In this document: positions 9,636-18,388 of the stretch, one piece after another
Position numbering within the stretch: the first letter of the stretch is position 1
How the letters are laid out: each line of letters opens with the position of its first letter
Assembly (NCBI GenBank): GCA_002423265.1
Contig: DIVE01000072.1
Coordinates: 9,508 to 28,171, forward strand
DNA: 18,664 nucleotides
From: Methylophilaceae bacterium UBA6140
Lineage (GTDB): Bacteria > Pseudomonadota > Gammaproteobacteria > Burkholderiales > Methylophilaceae
Direction: 5' to 3'
Notes under the pieces: generated by a model
The model's input: the letters and a program-made list of their open reading frames with translations, nothing else
What the model was told of the DNA's origin: nothing
The model's database searches: none
Program-made: the position numbers and the translations under genes

Positions 9636-10136
9636 ATGATGCTGTTTCGCACTCCCCGCATTCTGCTCCTGGCACTGTTGCTGGCACTCACCGCTTGCGG
9701 CTTTCAGCTGCGCGGCACTGCCGACCTGGCATTCAAGAACCTTTACATGCAGGGCTCCAAGCTGACGATCAACAAGAACCTGACGCGGTCGCTGAAGGTG
9801 AATGGCGTGACCGTGGTCGATAACCCGGAAAAGGCCGAACTCTTTCTGGAAATGTTGAGCGAACAGCGCGAGCAGAAGATTCTCTCGCTCAGCGGCGGCG
9901 GCAAGGTGCGCGAGTTCGAAATCATCTATCGCGTCAGTTTCCGTCTGCGCAGCCCGTCCAGCGAGACCTGGGGGCCGGTGCAAACCGTGGAGAACCGCCG
10001 CGACTTTTCCTATGATGACAGCCAGTTGCTGGCCAAAGAGACAGAAGAAGAGCGCCTGCTCGAAGACATGCGCAATGCCGCAACACGCGAGATCATGCGT
10101 CTCTTGGTCGTACAGAAGCCTCAAGCGGTACGCTGA
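9636..10136 (+). CDS. lptE: LPS-assembly lipoprotein LptE
   Basis: LptE (RlpB) is the outer-membrane lipoprotein that plugs the LptD barrel and helps it fold. The 166-residue precursor has a short signal peptide with lipobox LTAC (acylated cysteine C21) followed directly by GFQLRGTADL, a hallmark of this family (CGFQLRG). The rest is the usual alpha/beta fold, including an EQREQKILSLSGGGKVREFEI strand pair. AGGA at 9625-9628 lies 7 nt before the ATG at 9636; a second ATG follows at once. It sits 4 bp after leuS and 15 bp before holA, the leuS-lptE-holA order found in E. coli. Its partner LptD is encoded at 280-2871. Confidence 0.94.
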   Translation: MMLFRTPRILLLALLLALTACGFQLRGTADLAFKNLYMQGSKLTINKNLTRSLKVNGVTVVDNPEKAELFLEMLSEQREQKILSLSGGGKVREFEIIYRVSFRLRSPSSETWGPVQTVENRRDFSYDDSQLLAKETEEERLLEDMRNAATREIMRLLVVQKPQAVR

Positions 10137-10151
10137 GGCGGAAAGCCGCAG

Positions 10152-11171
10152 ATGCGCCTGCCGGTTCAGCAACTACAACAGCATTTGGCTCAGGGTCTCA
10201 AGCCCTGCTACGTGCTGACCGGTGACGAGCCGCTATCGCAACGCGAAAGTCTCGATGCCATCCGGCATGCCGCGCGCCAGAGCGGTTGCGATGAACGCAA
10301 CAGCCTGACAGTAGACCGCTATTTCAACTGGCAGCAGGTCACGGCCTTCGGCCAATCGAGATCCTTGTTCGCCAGCCGCCGCATTCTGGAAATCAGCATC
10401 CCCAGCGGCAAACCCGGCATCGAGGGCGGCAAGGTATTGCAGAACATCACCGCACAACCATTGGCAGATACGATCACCATTATCATTCTGCCCAAAGTCG
10501 ACTGGAGAGATCAGAAAAGCGCCTGGTACATGGCGCTGGAGCAATCTGCCGTGATGCTGGTGCTGGAAGAAGTGCCCGCTGCACAGCTGCCGAAATGGAT
10601 CGCGAGCCGGCTTGCAGCGCAACAACAGCAGGCCGATGCGGAAACGCTGGAATTCATCGCCAATCAGGTGGAAGGCAACCTGCTGGCCGCGCATCAGGAA
10701 ATCCAGAAACTCGGCCTGCTCTACCCTACCGGCATGCTCAGCCGTGAAGAAGTCAGCGCCTCGGTGCTCAACGTTTCGCGTTACGATGCCTTCCAGCTGG
10801 GCGAAGCCGTTCTGGCCGGCGATGCCGCCCGCACGGCGCGCATCCTGCAAGGCTTGCAGGATGAAGGCACGCAACCGGTCGCTGTGATGAATCCGCTAAT
10901 GTGGGTGCTACGCCCGCTGGCCAGAATCAAACAGGCCGAAGTGCGCGGCGAGAGTGTCAGCAGCGCCATGCAGCAGGCGAAAGTCCGCTACAATCAGCAG
11001 GCGCTGTTCCAGCGTGCGCTGGCCAGACTCAGCCTCAGGCAATTACAGGCCGCGCTGCATAAACTGGCGGAAATCGACAAAACCGCAAAAGGCCTGATCA
11101 AAGGCGACGCCTGGCTGGAAATCTCGCGCCTGTGTTTTGGTCTGGCAAGAGTGGGGCCGCGCAGAAAGTAA
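10152..11171 (+). CDS. holA: DNA polymerase III delta subunit HolA
   Basis: HolA is the delta subunit of the clamp loader; it opens the beta sliding clamp for loading onto DNA. The 339-residue protein begins with QLQQHLAQGLKPCYVLTGDEPL, the characteristic N-terminus, and includes VSASVLNVSRYDAFQLGEAVL and a helical C-terminal collar domain (ALARLSLRQLQAALHKLAEIDKTAKG). It lacks a P-loop, as expected, because delta does not bind ATP. Its length is close to that of E. coli (343). It follows lptE by 15 bp and is probably in the same transcript as leuS and lptE. Confidence 0.93.
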   Translation: MRLPVQQLQQHLAQGLKPCYVLTGDEPLSQRESLDAIRHAARQSGCDERNSLTVDRYFNWQQVTAFGQSRSLFASRRILEISIPSGKPGIEGGKVLQNITAQPLADTITIIILPKVDWRDQKSAWYMALEQSAVMLVLEEVPAAQLPKWIASRLAAQQQQADAETLEFIANQVEGNLLAAHQEIQKLGLLYPTGMLSREEVSASVLNVSRYDAFQLGEAVLAGDAARTARILQGLQDEGTQPVAVMNPLMWVLRPLARIKQAEVRGESVSSAMQQAKVRYNQQALFQRALARLSLRQLQAALHKLAEIDKTAKGLIKGDAWLEISRLCFGLARVGPRRK

Positions 11172-11193
11172 GGCGATAAAAGCTTTTACCGCC
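11172..11193 (+). repeat. 22-bp near-perfect palindrome after holA
   Basis: Starting directly after the holA TAA, GGCG (11172-11175) pairs with CGCC (11190-11193) and TAAAAG pairs with CTTTTA (11177-11188), with one A/C mismatch between the two blocks. There is no T-tract behind it, so it is not a standard intrinsic terminator. It could be a protein-binding dyad or an RNA hairpin. Confidence 0.55.
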
Positions 11194-11223
11194 GGGCACA
11201 CCGCATGACGAAGCACTGCCCGG
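11192..11223 (+). repeat. Inverted repeat upstream of proA, overlapping the palindrome
   Basis: CCGGGCA (11192-11198) and TGCCCGG (11217-11223) are perfect 7-bp arms with an 18-nt loop. The left arm shares bases 11192-11193 with the preceding palindrome, so the two hairpins compete at their boundary. No T-tract follows directly; CCTTTGCTC lies just downstream. Confidence 0.5.
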
Positions 11224-11259
11224 AGCCTTTGCTCTTGCGTGGGTAAAGACTTTAAAATC

Positions 11260-11264
11260 AAGGA
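11260..11264 (+). promoter_or_regulatory. Shine-Dalgarno site that selects the proA start
   Basis: AAGGA at 11260-11264 lies 5 nt before the ATG at 11270 but overlaps an in-frame ATG at 11264. Only the downstream ATG has workable spacing, so translation should begin at 11270. Confidence 0.65.
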
Positions 11265-11269
11265 TGACA

Positions 11270-12526
11270 ATGGACATCAAGCACTACATGCAAAACTTGG
11301 GAATCCAGGCCCGCGCCGCTTCGCGCGAAATGGCCAAGGCTTCGACACGCACCAAGAACCTGGCACTGAGGACCATCGCGGCAGCCATCCGCCGGGAACA
11401 GGCAACGCTGCTGGCGGCCAATCAAGCCGACCTTGCCGCAGCAAAAGCCAACGGTCTGGAAGCGGCGATGCTGGACCGGCTCAGCCTGAGCGAAAAATCC
11501 ATCGCCACCATGGCCGAAGGACTGGAACAGATCGCCGCCCTGGCGGACCCGATCGGCGAAATGAGCGATTTCAAATACCGCCCTTCCGGCATTCAGGTCG
11601 GCCGCATGCGCGTGCCGCTCGGCGTTATCGGCATCATTTATGAGGCGCGTCCGAACGTCACTGCAGACGCTGCCGGTCTGTGCATCAAATCCGGCAACGC
11701 GGCCATTCTGCGCGGCGGCTCTGAAGCGATTCACTGCAACCGTGCGCTGGCGGCGCTGGTGCACGATGGCCTGCAGACCGCAGGATTACCGAGAGCCGCC
11801 GTGCAGGTAGTGGAAACCACCGACCGCGCCGCAGTCGGCGAGCTGATCACCATGAAACAATACGTCGACGTCATCGTGCCGCGCGGCGGCAAGGGCCTGA
11901 TCGAACGTATCTCGAACGAAGCCCGCATCCCGGTCATCAAGCATCTGGACGGTAACTGCCACGTCTACATCGACGATGCCGCCGATCTGGAGAAGGCGCT
12001 GCGCATCCTGGAAAACTCCAAGACCCAGCGCCTCGGCACCTGTAACACGGCGGAGTCTTTACTGGTGGCGCGCAGCATCGCCGCCCATGCCTTGCCGCAA
12101 CTGGCCGCCATGCTGACCACCAACGGCGTGGAAATCCGCGGTTGTGCTGAAACTCAGGGACTGGTCAAGCAAGCAAAGACTGCCAGTGAAGAGGATTACT
12201 ACACCGAATATCTGGACGCCATCATTTCCTGCAAGGTGGTCGCCGGCCTGGACGAAGCCATCGAGCACATCAACCGCTACTCCTCGCAGCACACCGAGGC
12301 CATCGTTACCGAGAATTACAGCCATGCACGGCGATTCCTGCGTGAAGTCGATTCCAGTTCGGTGATCGTCAACGCCTCGACCCGTTTCGCCGATGGCTTC
12401 GAGTACGGACTCGGCGCCGAGATCGGCATTTCCACCGACAAGCTGCACGCACGCGGCCCGGTCGGACTGGAAGGCCTGACCTCGCTCAAATACGTTGTGC
12501 TGGGTGATGGCGAAATCCGCGCCTGA
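11270..12526 (+). CDS. proA: Gamma-glutamyl phosphate reductase ProA
   Basis: ProA reduces gamma-glutamyl phosphate with NADPH to glutamate semialdehyde, the second step of proline synthesis, in the cytoplasm. The 418-residue protein, in the aldehyde dehydrogenase superfamily, shows [46 protein letters not shown], the catalytic cysteine C258 in [10 protein letters not shown] (E. coli C255), and the C-terminal [13 protein letters not shown]. The start at 11270 ([11 protein letters not shown]) is preferred to 11264 because of the ribosome-site spacing. The proB kinase is not in this window. The end overlaps nadD by 20 nt, suggesting translational coupling. Confidence 0.95.
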   Translation: MDIKHYMQNLGIQARAASREMAKASTRTKNLALRTIAAAIRREQATLLAANQADLAAAKANGLEAAMLDRLSLSEKSIATMAEGLEQIAALADPIGEMSDFKYRPSGIQVGRMRVPLGVIGIIYEARPNVTADAAGLCIKSGNAAILRGGSEAIHCNRALAALVHDGLQTAGLPRAAVQVVETTDRAAVGELITMKQYVDVIVPRGGKGLIERISNEARIPVIKHLDGNCHVYIDDAADLEKALRILENSKTQRLGTCNTAESLLVARSIAAHALPQLAAMLTTNGVEIRGCAETQGLVKQAKTASEEDYYTEYLDAIISCKVVAGLDEAIEHINRYSSQHTEAIVTENYSHARRFLREVDSSSVIVNASTRFADGFEYGLGAEIGISTDKLHARGPVGLEGLTSLKYVVLGDGEIRA

Positions 12527-13193
12527 ACCAGCCCGCAGGCTCAGACTGATCGGCCTGCTGGGCGGCACCTTCGACCCGGTACACTACGGCCATTTGCGGC
12601 TGGCAGAAACGCTGGCCGACAAGCTCGGCCTTGATGAAGTGCGCTTCATCCCGGCAGCCAACCCGCCGCACCGTCAGCTGCCTGAAACCCCGGCAAAGGA
12701 TCGTTGTGCGATGGTCGGGCTGGCGATTGCCGGTAATCCTCGCTTCGTTCTGGATGACCGCGAACTGCAGCGCGAAGGCGCTTCCTATACCATCGACACC
12801 CTGCGCTCGCTGCGCGAGGAACTTGGCGGCGAAGTCGCACTCTGCCTGATCATGGGTAGCGACGCCTTCGCCGAACTGGATGGCTGGCACCGCTGGCAAG
12901 AGCTGCTCGACCATTGCCACATGGCGCTGGTCGAAAGACCGAACGTCGAGCTGGCAGCAAGCTTGCGCCCGCCACTGCAGGCACTGTTGCGCGCCCGCTA
13001 TGTCGAAGACCGCACCCTGCTGGCCGGCTCGCCTGCGGGCCGCATCAGCATCCAGCGCATGACGGCGCTCGACATCTCGGCCACCGGCATCCGCAACGAT
13101 CTGATGAACGGCCGCAGCCCGCGCTATCTGCTGCCGGACAGTGTCATCGCCTACATCGAACGCCATCAGCTCTACACCAAACCACTGAAATAA
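12507..13193 (+). CDS. nadD: Nicotinate-mononucleotide adenylyltransferase NadD
   Basis: NadD transfers AMP from ATP to nicotinate mononucleotide, making deamido-NAD in NAD biosynthesis. The 228-residue protein has the nucleotidyltransferase signature [14 protein letters not shown] with the HxGH histidines at 26 and 29, [10 protein letters not shown], the [14 protein letters not shown] segment, and the C-terminal [10 protein letters not shown] motif (ISSTxIR type). The ATG at 12507 is taken as start; GTG at 12504 and TTG at 12495 lie in frame just upstream, all inside the 3' end of proA. In many betaproteobacteria rsfS and rlmH come next; here an M48 protease gene does. Confidence 0.94.
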   Translation: MAKSAPEPARRLRLIGLLGGTFDPVHYGHLRLAETLADKLGLDEVRFIPAANPPHRQLPETPAKDRCAMVGLAIAGNPRFVLDDRELQREGASYTIDTLRSLREELGGEVALCLIMGSDAFAELDGWHRWQELLDHCHMALVERPNVELAASLRPPLQALLRARYVEDRTLLAGSPAGRISIQRMTALDISATGIRNDLMNGRSPRYLLPDSVIAYIERHQLYTKPLK

Positions 13194-13203
13194 GGACCGC
13201 AAC

Positions 13204-14790
13204 ATGAGTAGACTCGAACCCCGCCTGCACGCCTCCACCCGCGCAGCGCTGGCTCTGGTCGTCTTGCTGACGTTCACCATCTCCGGTTGCGGCACCAACC
13301 CGGTCACCAAGAAGCGCGAATTACAGCTGGTCTCCGAACAGCAGGAAATCGCCATCGGTCGGCAGAATTACGTGCCGGCCCGCCAATCGCAGGGCGGCGA
13401 CTATATCATCGACCCCGAACTGACGGCTTATGTGCAAGGCATCGGTCAACGGCTCGCCGCCGTTTCCGACCGGCCGCTGCCTTACGAATTCGTCGTCATC
13501 AACAATTCGGTGCCGAATGCCTGGGCGCTGCCCGGCGGCAAGATCGCTTTCAACCGTGGCCTGCTTTACGAGCTGAACAGCGAGGCCGAGCTGGCGGCCG
13601 TCATGGGGCACGAAATCGTTCACTCCGCCGCGCGCCACAGCGCGCAGAACATGGAGCGCGGCATCCTGTTGCAGGGCGCCGTGATGGCGGTCGGTATCGG
13701 CGCGCAGAACAGCAACTACGGCAACCTCATCGTCGGCGGCTCGCAATTGGGGGCGCAGCTGCTGTCCTCAAAATACGGCCGCGATGCCGAATCGGAATCC
13801 GATTACTACGGCATGCTCTACATGAAAAAGGCCGGTTATGACCCGGCTGCGGCAGTGAGCCTGCAGGAAACTTTCGTGCGTCTGAGCGAAAGCAAAAAAA
13901 CCAATTTCCTCGAAGGACTATTCGCCAGCCACCCGCCCTCGCAGGCACGGGTGGAAGCCAACAAGGTGACACTGGCGAAAATCGGCGCCGGCGGCGAATG
14001 GGGGCGGGAAGTCTATGCGCAGAAAGTCGGCAAGCTGAAAGCCGCGCAGCCTGCCTACAAGGCTTACGATGAAGGCAATGCCGCGCTGACCAGGGGCGAT
14101 ACGGCAACCGCGACAACACTGGCACAGCAGGCCCTGAAAACCGAGCCGCGCGAACCGAGATTCCGTGACCTGCTCGGCGACATCGCGCTCTCGCAGAAGA
14201 AATATGACGAAGCCCTGAAACACTACGCCGAAGCCATCAGGATGCAGCCGGATTACTTCAAGCCGCATATCCAGAGCGGTATCGCGCTTTACAACAGCGG
14301 CCGCAAGGCCGAGGCCGAAACCTATTTCAAGCGCAGCAACGAGCTGCTGCCGACCGCGCCCGGCCATTTCTTCCTCGCCGAGATCGCCGAATCGCGCGGC
14401 GACATCGATACTGCAATGAAGAATTACCAGATCGCCGCCGGTTCCAATTCCGACATCGGCAAGACCTCGACCGAACGCTACGTGCGCATCGACCTGCCGA
14501 AAAATCCGGGGAAATATCTGAAAACTGCGGCGAGAACCGACAGCAGCGGCAACCTTTACGCCGTCGTGCAGAACCCGACACCGGTAGCGGTCAGCGGTGT
14601 ACAGCTAAGAGTCATACGTTACGATGAGAAAACCGGCAGAGCGGTCGACCAGAGCCGTCCGCTAACCATCAGCGGCAATGTGGCAGCAGGCAAACAGGGG
14701 CAGTTGCAGGTGCAGGGCGTCAAGTTGAAATCGCAGGAGGAACTGAAACTTTACCGGGTCGTGATCGAGCGCGCGGCGCTGGCGGATTAA
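13204..14790 (+). CDS. BepA-like M48 metalloprotease lipoprotein with TPRs
   Basis: The 528-residue precursor has a signal peptide ending in lipobox ISGC (C29), so it is probably a periplasm-facing lipoprotein; Gly at +2 does not suggest inner-membrane retention. TNPVTKKRELQLVSEQQE is typical of periplasmic M48 proteases. The zinc site is HEIVH (136-140), with E196 in AESESDYYG as likely third ligand. H243 in SHPPSQAR matches the position of the BepA regulatory histidine (E. coli H246). TPR-like helices occupy about 280-420, and a beta-rich tail of about 90 residues (440-528) follows that I do not recognise. BepA in E. coli helps LptD assemble or degrades stalled LptD, and lptD, surA and lptE lie nearby, but function here is inferred. 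AAGGA at 13192-13196 overlaps the nadD stop and lies 7 nt before the ATG. Confidence 0.88.
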   Translation: MSRLEPRLHASTRAALALVVLLTFTISGCGTNPVTKKRELQLVSEQQEIAIGRQNYVPARQSQGGDYIIDPELTAYVQGIGQRLAAVSDRPLPYEFVVINNSVPNAWALPGGKIAFNRGLLYELNSEAELAAVMGHEIVHSAARHSAQNMERGILLQGAVMAVGIGAQNSNYGNLIVGGSQLGAQLLSSKYGRDAESESDYYGMLYMKKAGYDPAAAVSLQETFVRLSESKKTNFLEGLFASHPPSQARVEANKVTLAKIGAGGEWGREVYAQKVGKLKAAQPAYKAYDEGNAALTRGDTATATTLAQQALKTEPREPRFRDLLGDIALSQKKYDEALKHYAEAIRMQPDYFKPHIQSGIALYNSGRKAEAETYFKRSNELLPTAPGHFFLAEIAESRGDIDTAMKNYQIAAGSNSDIGKTSTERYVRIDLPKNPGKYLKTAARTDSSGNLYAVVQNPTPVAVSGVQLRVIRYDEKTGRAVDQSRPLTISGNVAAGKQGQLQVQGVKLKSQEELKLYRVVIERAALAD

Positions 14791-14807
14791 CTTAACCCGG
14801 CTACGGA

Positions 14808-15491
14808 CTAATCTGGAATATCCTCCGGCAGACGCAGGGAACGAGCGGCGAGCTGATAACCGATACCGGCTTGCCAGCCAACAACACCCAGACAAGGTGC
14901 CGGCATACGTTGCCTGAGACTATCAAGATTTTCCTCGAAACAGGGCATCTCCGGGTCTATGCGATTGGCGGCCCAACCCGCCAGCAACAAGCCGCGCGCG
15001 CGTATCGCCTCCACCGTCAGCAGGGCGTGATTCAGGCAACCGAGCCGCATGCCGACCACCAGAATCACCGGCAAATCGAGTGCGCGTGCCAGATCGGCCA
15101 TGTCTTCGGTGGCAGTCAGCGGCACGCAGAAACCGCCCGCGCCTTCCACCACCACCACCTCCGCGCCGGCAGCCAACGCTTCAAACGCCCTGACCACAGC
15201 AGCGATCGAGATTTCCACATGCGCCTGCTGCGCGGCGATATGCGGCGCGATCGCCGGCGCAAACACATAAGGATTGATCAAATCCGGCGGCGCATCGACG
15301 TTACCCGCCGCCATCAGCTGTACGACATCTTCGTTCAGCAGGCGCCCGTCCACCGGACTCGCCCCTGCAGCGACCGGTTTCATACCGACAGCACTGTTGC
15401 CTTTTTCTGCATAGAGATGCAATAGCGCAGCCGCGATCAGACTCTTGCCGACGCCGGTATCGGTACCCGTAATGAAAAAAGCCTGTTTCAT
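14808..15491 (-). CDS. bioD: Dethiobiotin synthetase BioD
   Basis: BioD closes the ureido ring of dethiobiotin from 7,8-diaminopelargonate, CO2 and ATP. The 227-residue protein begins MKQAFFITGTDTGVGKS with the P-loop at residues 9-17, then the substrate lysine in VGMKPVAAG (K38; E. coli K37), NPYVFAPAIAPHIAA, and VVVEGAGGFCVPL. It is the last gene of the biotin operon. Its ATG overlaps the bioC stop by 4 nt (15488-15491). Its stop lies only 17 bp from the end of the convergent protease gene, and no terminator is visible between them. Confidence 0.95.
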   Translation of the reverse strand: MKQAFFITGTDTGVGKSLIAAALLHLYAEKGNSAVGMKPVAAGASPVDGRLLNEDVVQLMAAGNVDAPPDLINPYVFAPAIAPHIAAQQAHVEISIAAVVRAFEALAAGAEVVVVEGAGGFCVPLTATEDMADLARALDLPVILVVGMRLGCLNHALLTVEAIRARGLLLAGWAANRIDPEMPCFEENLDSLRQRMPAPCLGVVGWQAGIGYQLAARSLRLPEDIPD

Positions 15492-16366
15492 CTGCGCGGC
15501 CTGAAAGTGACGGGCGCCACGCCATCGCCCAATTGCGGTCTGGGGGCCGGTTTCCAGGCATGTCCGTAGACCACTTCAAAGGTTGCGGGCAGCCTGCCTG
15601 CCGTTCTGAACTGTTCGTAATTTTCCGTCAACCGGCGCAGAAAACCCTTGCCCATCAACCCGCGCGCACGGCCATCGGCAGCATTATGGGCACCGATGGC
15701 CTTGAGATCGCGCATGACGCCGAGCACATCCTCATAGGTCAGCGTATAGCGTTCCACATCCAGCACCGGCGCGCTGAAGCCGGCCCGTACCAGGGCATCG
15801 CCAATGTCATGCATGTCGATGAAACGGCTGACGTGGACGTGGGCAGGGTCGGCAGCCGCAGCGTGCCTGAGCTCTTTCAGCGTATCCGGCCCGAACGTGC
15901 TGAACATCAGCAGGCCCTCTGCCTGCAACACGCGATGGGCCTCGCCGAATGCGGCATCGAGATCGTTGCACCACTGGATGGCCAGATTGGACCACATGAG
16001 ACCAAACGATGCAGAAGCCAGCGGCAACTGTTCAATATCGGCGCAGACGTGCCGCTGGCGACCGGTGCCGAGCAAACGCTCGAACATACCCTGTCCGGCC
16101 TGCGTGGCCTTCAGCATGCCGAGCGCAATGTCCAGCGCCAGCACCTCGCTTTTCTTGAAACGCCCGGATAATGCCGCAGTGGCGTGCCCGGTACCGCAAC
16201 CAGCATCGAGAATGCGCTGTGGCGCAATCCTGACCAGATCGAGCCGCTCCAGCATGCGGTTCCTGACTTCGGCCTGCAATACCGCCGCCGCGTCATAGCT
16301 GCTTGCCGCGCGGTCGAAAGAGGCGCGCACGCGTGCCTTGTCTATATGGTAAACGTCGTTGCTCAT
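15488..16366 (-). CDS. bioC: Malonyl-ACP O-methyltransferase BioC
   Basis: BioC methylates the free carboxyl of malonyl-ACP with SAM so that the fatty-acid machinery can elongate it to pimeloyl-ACP methyl ester. The 292-residue protein has the N-terminal FDRAASSYDAAAVLQ stretch typical of BioC, the SAM motif ILDAGCGTGHAT (about 53-64), the SNLAIQWCND motif that separates BioC from other class I methyltransferases, FSTFGPDTLKEL, and FIDMHDIGDALVRAGF. It overlaps bioH upstream (16363-16366) and bioD downstream (15488-15491) by ATGA. It is longer than E. coli BioC (251) but the motifs are complete. Confidence 0.94.
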   Translation of the reverse strand: MSNDVYHIDKARVRASFDRAASSYDAAAVLQAEVRNRMLERLDLVRIAPQRILDAGCGTGHATAALSGRFKKSEVLALDIALGMLKATQAGQGMFERLLGTGRQRHVCADIEQLPLASASFGLMWSNLAIQWCNDLDAAFGEAHRVLQAEGLLMFSTFGPDTLKELRHAAAADPAHVHVSRFIDMHDIGDALVRAGFSAPVLDVERYTLTYEDVLGVMRDLKAIGAHNAADGRARGLMGKGFLRRLTENYEQFRTAGRLPATFEVVYGHAWKPAPRPQLGDGVAPVTFRPRR

Positions 16367-17172
16367 CGGGGTTTGTCGGCTTCCAGAAATTGCAGCAAAG
16401 CCTGGCTGAACTGCTCGGGGTGCGAAAGAAACGGTGCGTGCGATGCGCCTGCAATCACGCGCAGATACCCGGCCGGCAACTGTTGCGCCATCCAGTGTGC
16501 GGCGGCGACCGGCGCCAGGCTGTCACGATCGCCATGAATCAGCAAGGTCGGCTTGTTCAGCGCAGCTATTTCCGTGCGCAGATCGTTATCGAGCAACATG
16601 CGCAAGGCGTCTTTCAGCGTCTTTTCCGTTGGCGCCGGACGTTCTGCAAAGCTCGCCCGCAGCTGCTTGACGGTGCTTCTCGAATCCGCCGAACCCATGC
16701 ATTGCAAGGTCAGAAACTTGATCAGCGTGGCATGATAATCAGCGCCTACCTGTGCGGCGAATTCGTGGAACACCTCCGCGTCAACGCCATATTGCCAAGG
16801 CCCGTGGCCGTCGGATCGTGTGCTGTTGACGAAGCGCGGCGTACTGCCCACCAGCACCAGCCGGCGCACGCGCTCCGGTTGCAGCAAGGCGAGCCGCATG
16901 GCGGCCAGACCGCCTAGCGACCAGCCGCATATATCGGCCTCGGCCGGCAACACCTCCAACAGGCTTTCGGCGATGGCATGAAGATGCACCGGCTCGATCG
17001 GTCGGCTAAAGCCCATACCGGGCAAATCCACCACATGCAGGCGGACATGGTGCGACAGCCGTTGCACCAGCGGCTGCCAGACACCACCATGCATGCCCCA
17101 GCCGTGAATCAGCACCAGCGGCCTTTGTCCGCCGGAACCATGCGTTTGAATATGCAGCTGATCGCGTGTCAT
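16363..17172 (-). CDS. bioH: Pimeloyl-ACP methyl ester carboxylesterase BioH
   Basis: BioH hydrolyses the methyl ester of pimeloyl-ACP once the chain is long enough, ending the synthetic phase that BioC began. The 269-residue alpha/beta hydrolase shows the oxyanion-hole HGWGMHGGVW (23-32), the nucleophile elbow GWSLGG with S85, the acid D217 in GDRDSLAP and the base H245 in GASHAPFLSHP, the same order as E. coli S82, D207 and H235. It overlaps bioF by 4 nt (17169-17172) and bioC by 4 nt. Operon placement supports BioH over an unrelated esterase. In E. coli bioH lies outside the bio operon; here it is inside. Confidence 0.94.
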   Translation of the reverse strand: MTRDQLHIQTHGSGGQRPLVLIHGWGMHGGVWQPLVQRLSHHVRLHVVDLPGMGFSRPIEPVHLHAIAESLLEVLPAEADICGWSLGGLAAMRLALLQPERVRRLVLVGSTPRFVNSTRSDGHGPWQYGVDAEVFHEFAAQVGADYHATLIKFLTLQCMGSADSRSTVKQLRASFAERPAPTEKTLKDALRMLLDNDLRTEIAALNKPTLLIHGDRDSLAPVAAAHWMAQQLPAGYLRVIAGASHAPFLSHPEQFSQALLQFLEADKPR

Positions 17173-18338
17173 GTTGCTGTCCAGGTCTTTTCCGCCGCTG
17201 CCAACGCATCGATCAGGCGCTGCACATCTGCAAAATCGTGCGCTGCCGACAGGGATATTCTCAGACGGGCAGTGCCCTGTGGCACGGTCGGTGGTCGAAT
17301 CGCCGGCACCAGCAGACCCTGGGTAAGCAAATGCTCACTCAGCCGTAGCGCATCATGATTACTACCGACCAGCACAGGCTGTATGGCCGTAGCGGAAGGC
17401 ATCAACGACCAGCGTTCGAGCTGCAGCCGCGACTGCAGATAAGCGATCAATGCCTGCAGGTGCGCCCTGCGCGCGTCATCCGCAGCGATCAGCTCAAGCG
17501 CCGCCAGCACGGCAGCCGCCTGCGTCGGGGGCGACGCCGTCGTATAGATATAGGTACGTGCGTGTTGCAGCAGATAATCGATCACCACCTGCTCGGCTGC
17601 GACGAAGGCACCGGCCACACCGGCTGCCTTGCCCAGCGTCGCCATGTAGATGATGCGCGGCGATTGCACGCCGAAATGTCCAAGCACGCCTTCGCCATTC
17701 GCGCCGAGCACACCGAAACCGTGGGCATCATCGAGCAACAGCCAGGCATCATGGCGCTCGCACAAGGCAAGCAGTTCGGGCACCGGCGCGATATCGCCGT
17801 CCATGCTGAACACGGCATCGGCCACCACCAGCTTGCGCACGGCAGTGCTTTTTTCCAGCAACTGCGCCAGATGACCGAGGTCGTTATGACGGTAGCGTTG
17901 CAGATTGGCACGCGACAAGACGGCAGCATCGTTCAGCGATGCGTGGTTGAGCTTGTCGGCAAACATGGCATCGCCGCGACGCATCAGCGCCGCAACCACA
18001 CCGAGATTGGCCATGTAGCCGGTCGAAAAACAGAGTGCGGCAGGCAGTCCGGTGAAGCTTGCAAGCGCCTGCTCGAGCGTATCGTGCAAGACATGATGGC
18101 CGGTGATCAGGTGCGATGCGCCGCTGCCGGCACCGGCGCTGGCCGCCGCTTGCTGCATGGCGGCAATCAATGCCGGATGATTGGCCAGCCCCAGATAATC
18201 GTTGCTGCAAAACGACAGCACGTCTTTACCGTCAACGCGGATATGCGCCGACTGCGGGCTTTCGAGCAGCCGCCGCCTGCGTGTCAGACCGGCAGCTTGG
18301 CGTTCGGCCAGTTCCTGTTCGAGTACGGCAAACGGCAT
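17169..18338 (-). CDS. bioF: 8-amino-7-oxononanoate synthase BioF
   Basis: BioF is a PLP enzyme that condenses pimeloyl-ACP (or -CoA) with L-alanine, releasing CO2. Key segments are FCSNDYLGLANHP, GSGASHLITGHHVLHDTLE, FSTGYMANLGV, DKLNHASLNDAA, VADAVFSMDGDIAP, DDAHGFGVLG, and the PLP lysine K237 in TLGKAAGVAG (E. coli K236). The frame is open to a TTG at 18425, but the ATG at 18338 is chosen: AGG sits 6 nt upstream, the lysine number matches E. coli to within one, and the resulting 389 residues fit the family. The TTG would have its AAGG only 1 nt away. A 90-bp gap with a hairpin separates it from bioB. Confidence 0.94.
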   Translation of the reverse strand: MPFAVLEQELAERQAAGLTRRRRLLESPQSAHIRVDGKDVLSFCSNDYLGLANHPALIAAMQQAAASAGAGSGASHLITGHHVLHDTLEQALASFTGLPAALCFSTGYMANLGVVAALMRRGDAMFADKLNHASLNDAAVLSRANLQRYRHNDLGHLAQLLEKSTAVRKLVVADAVFSMDGDIAPVPELLALCERHDAWLLLDDAHGFGVLGANGEGVLGHFGVQSPRIIYMATLGKAAGVAGAFVAAEQVVIDYLLQHARTYIYTTASPPTQAAAVLAALELIAADDARRAHLQALIAYLQSRLQLERWSLMPSATAIQPVLVGSNHDALRLSEHLLTQGLLVPAIRPPTVPQGTARLRISLSAAHDFADVQRLIDALAAAEKTWTAT

Positions 18339-18388
18339 TGAAGACCTGAGATGATTTTGCACGGGTATCGCAGAGCCGCAGCAAACAA

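Noticed and set aside
8153..9691. A 512-residue open frame antisense to leuS
   Set aside because: It lies opposite a clear LeuRS coding sequence, matches no family I recognise, and is the type of long antisense frame expected from GC-rich codon bias.
11229..11258. A promoter for proA (TTGCTC, 18 bp, TAAAAT)
   Set aside because: The transcript would start near 11265, after the AAGGA ribosome site that seems to drive proA, so the two signals conflict.
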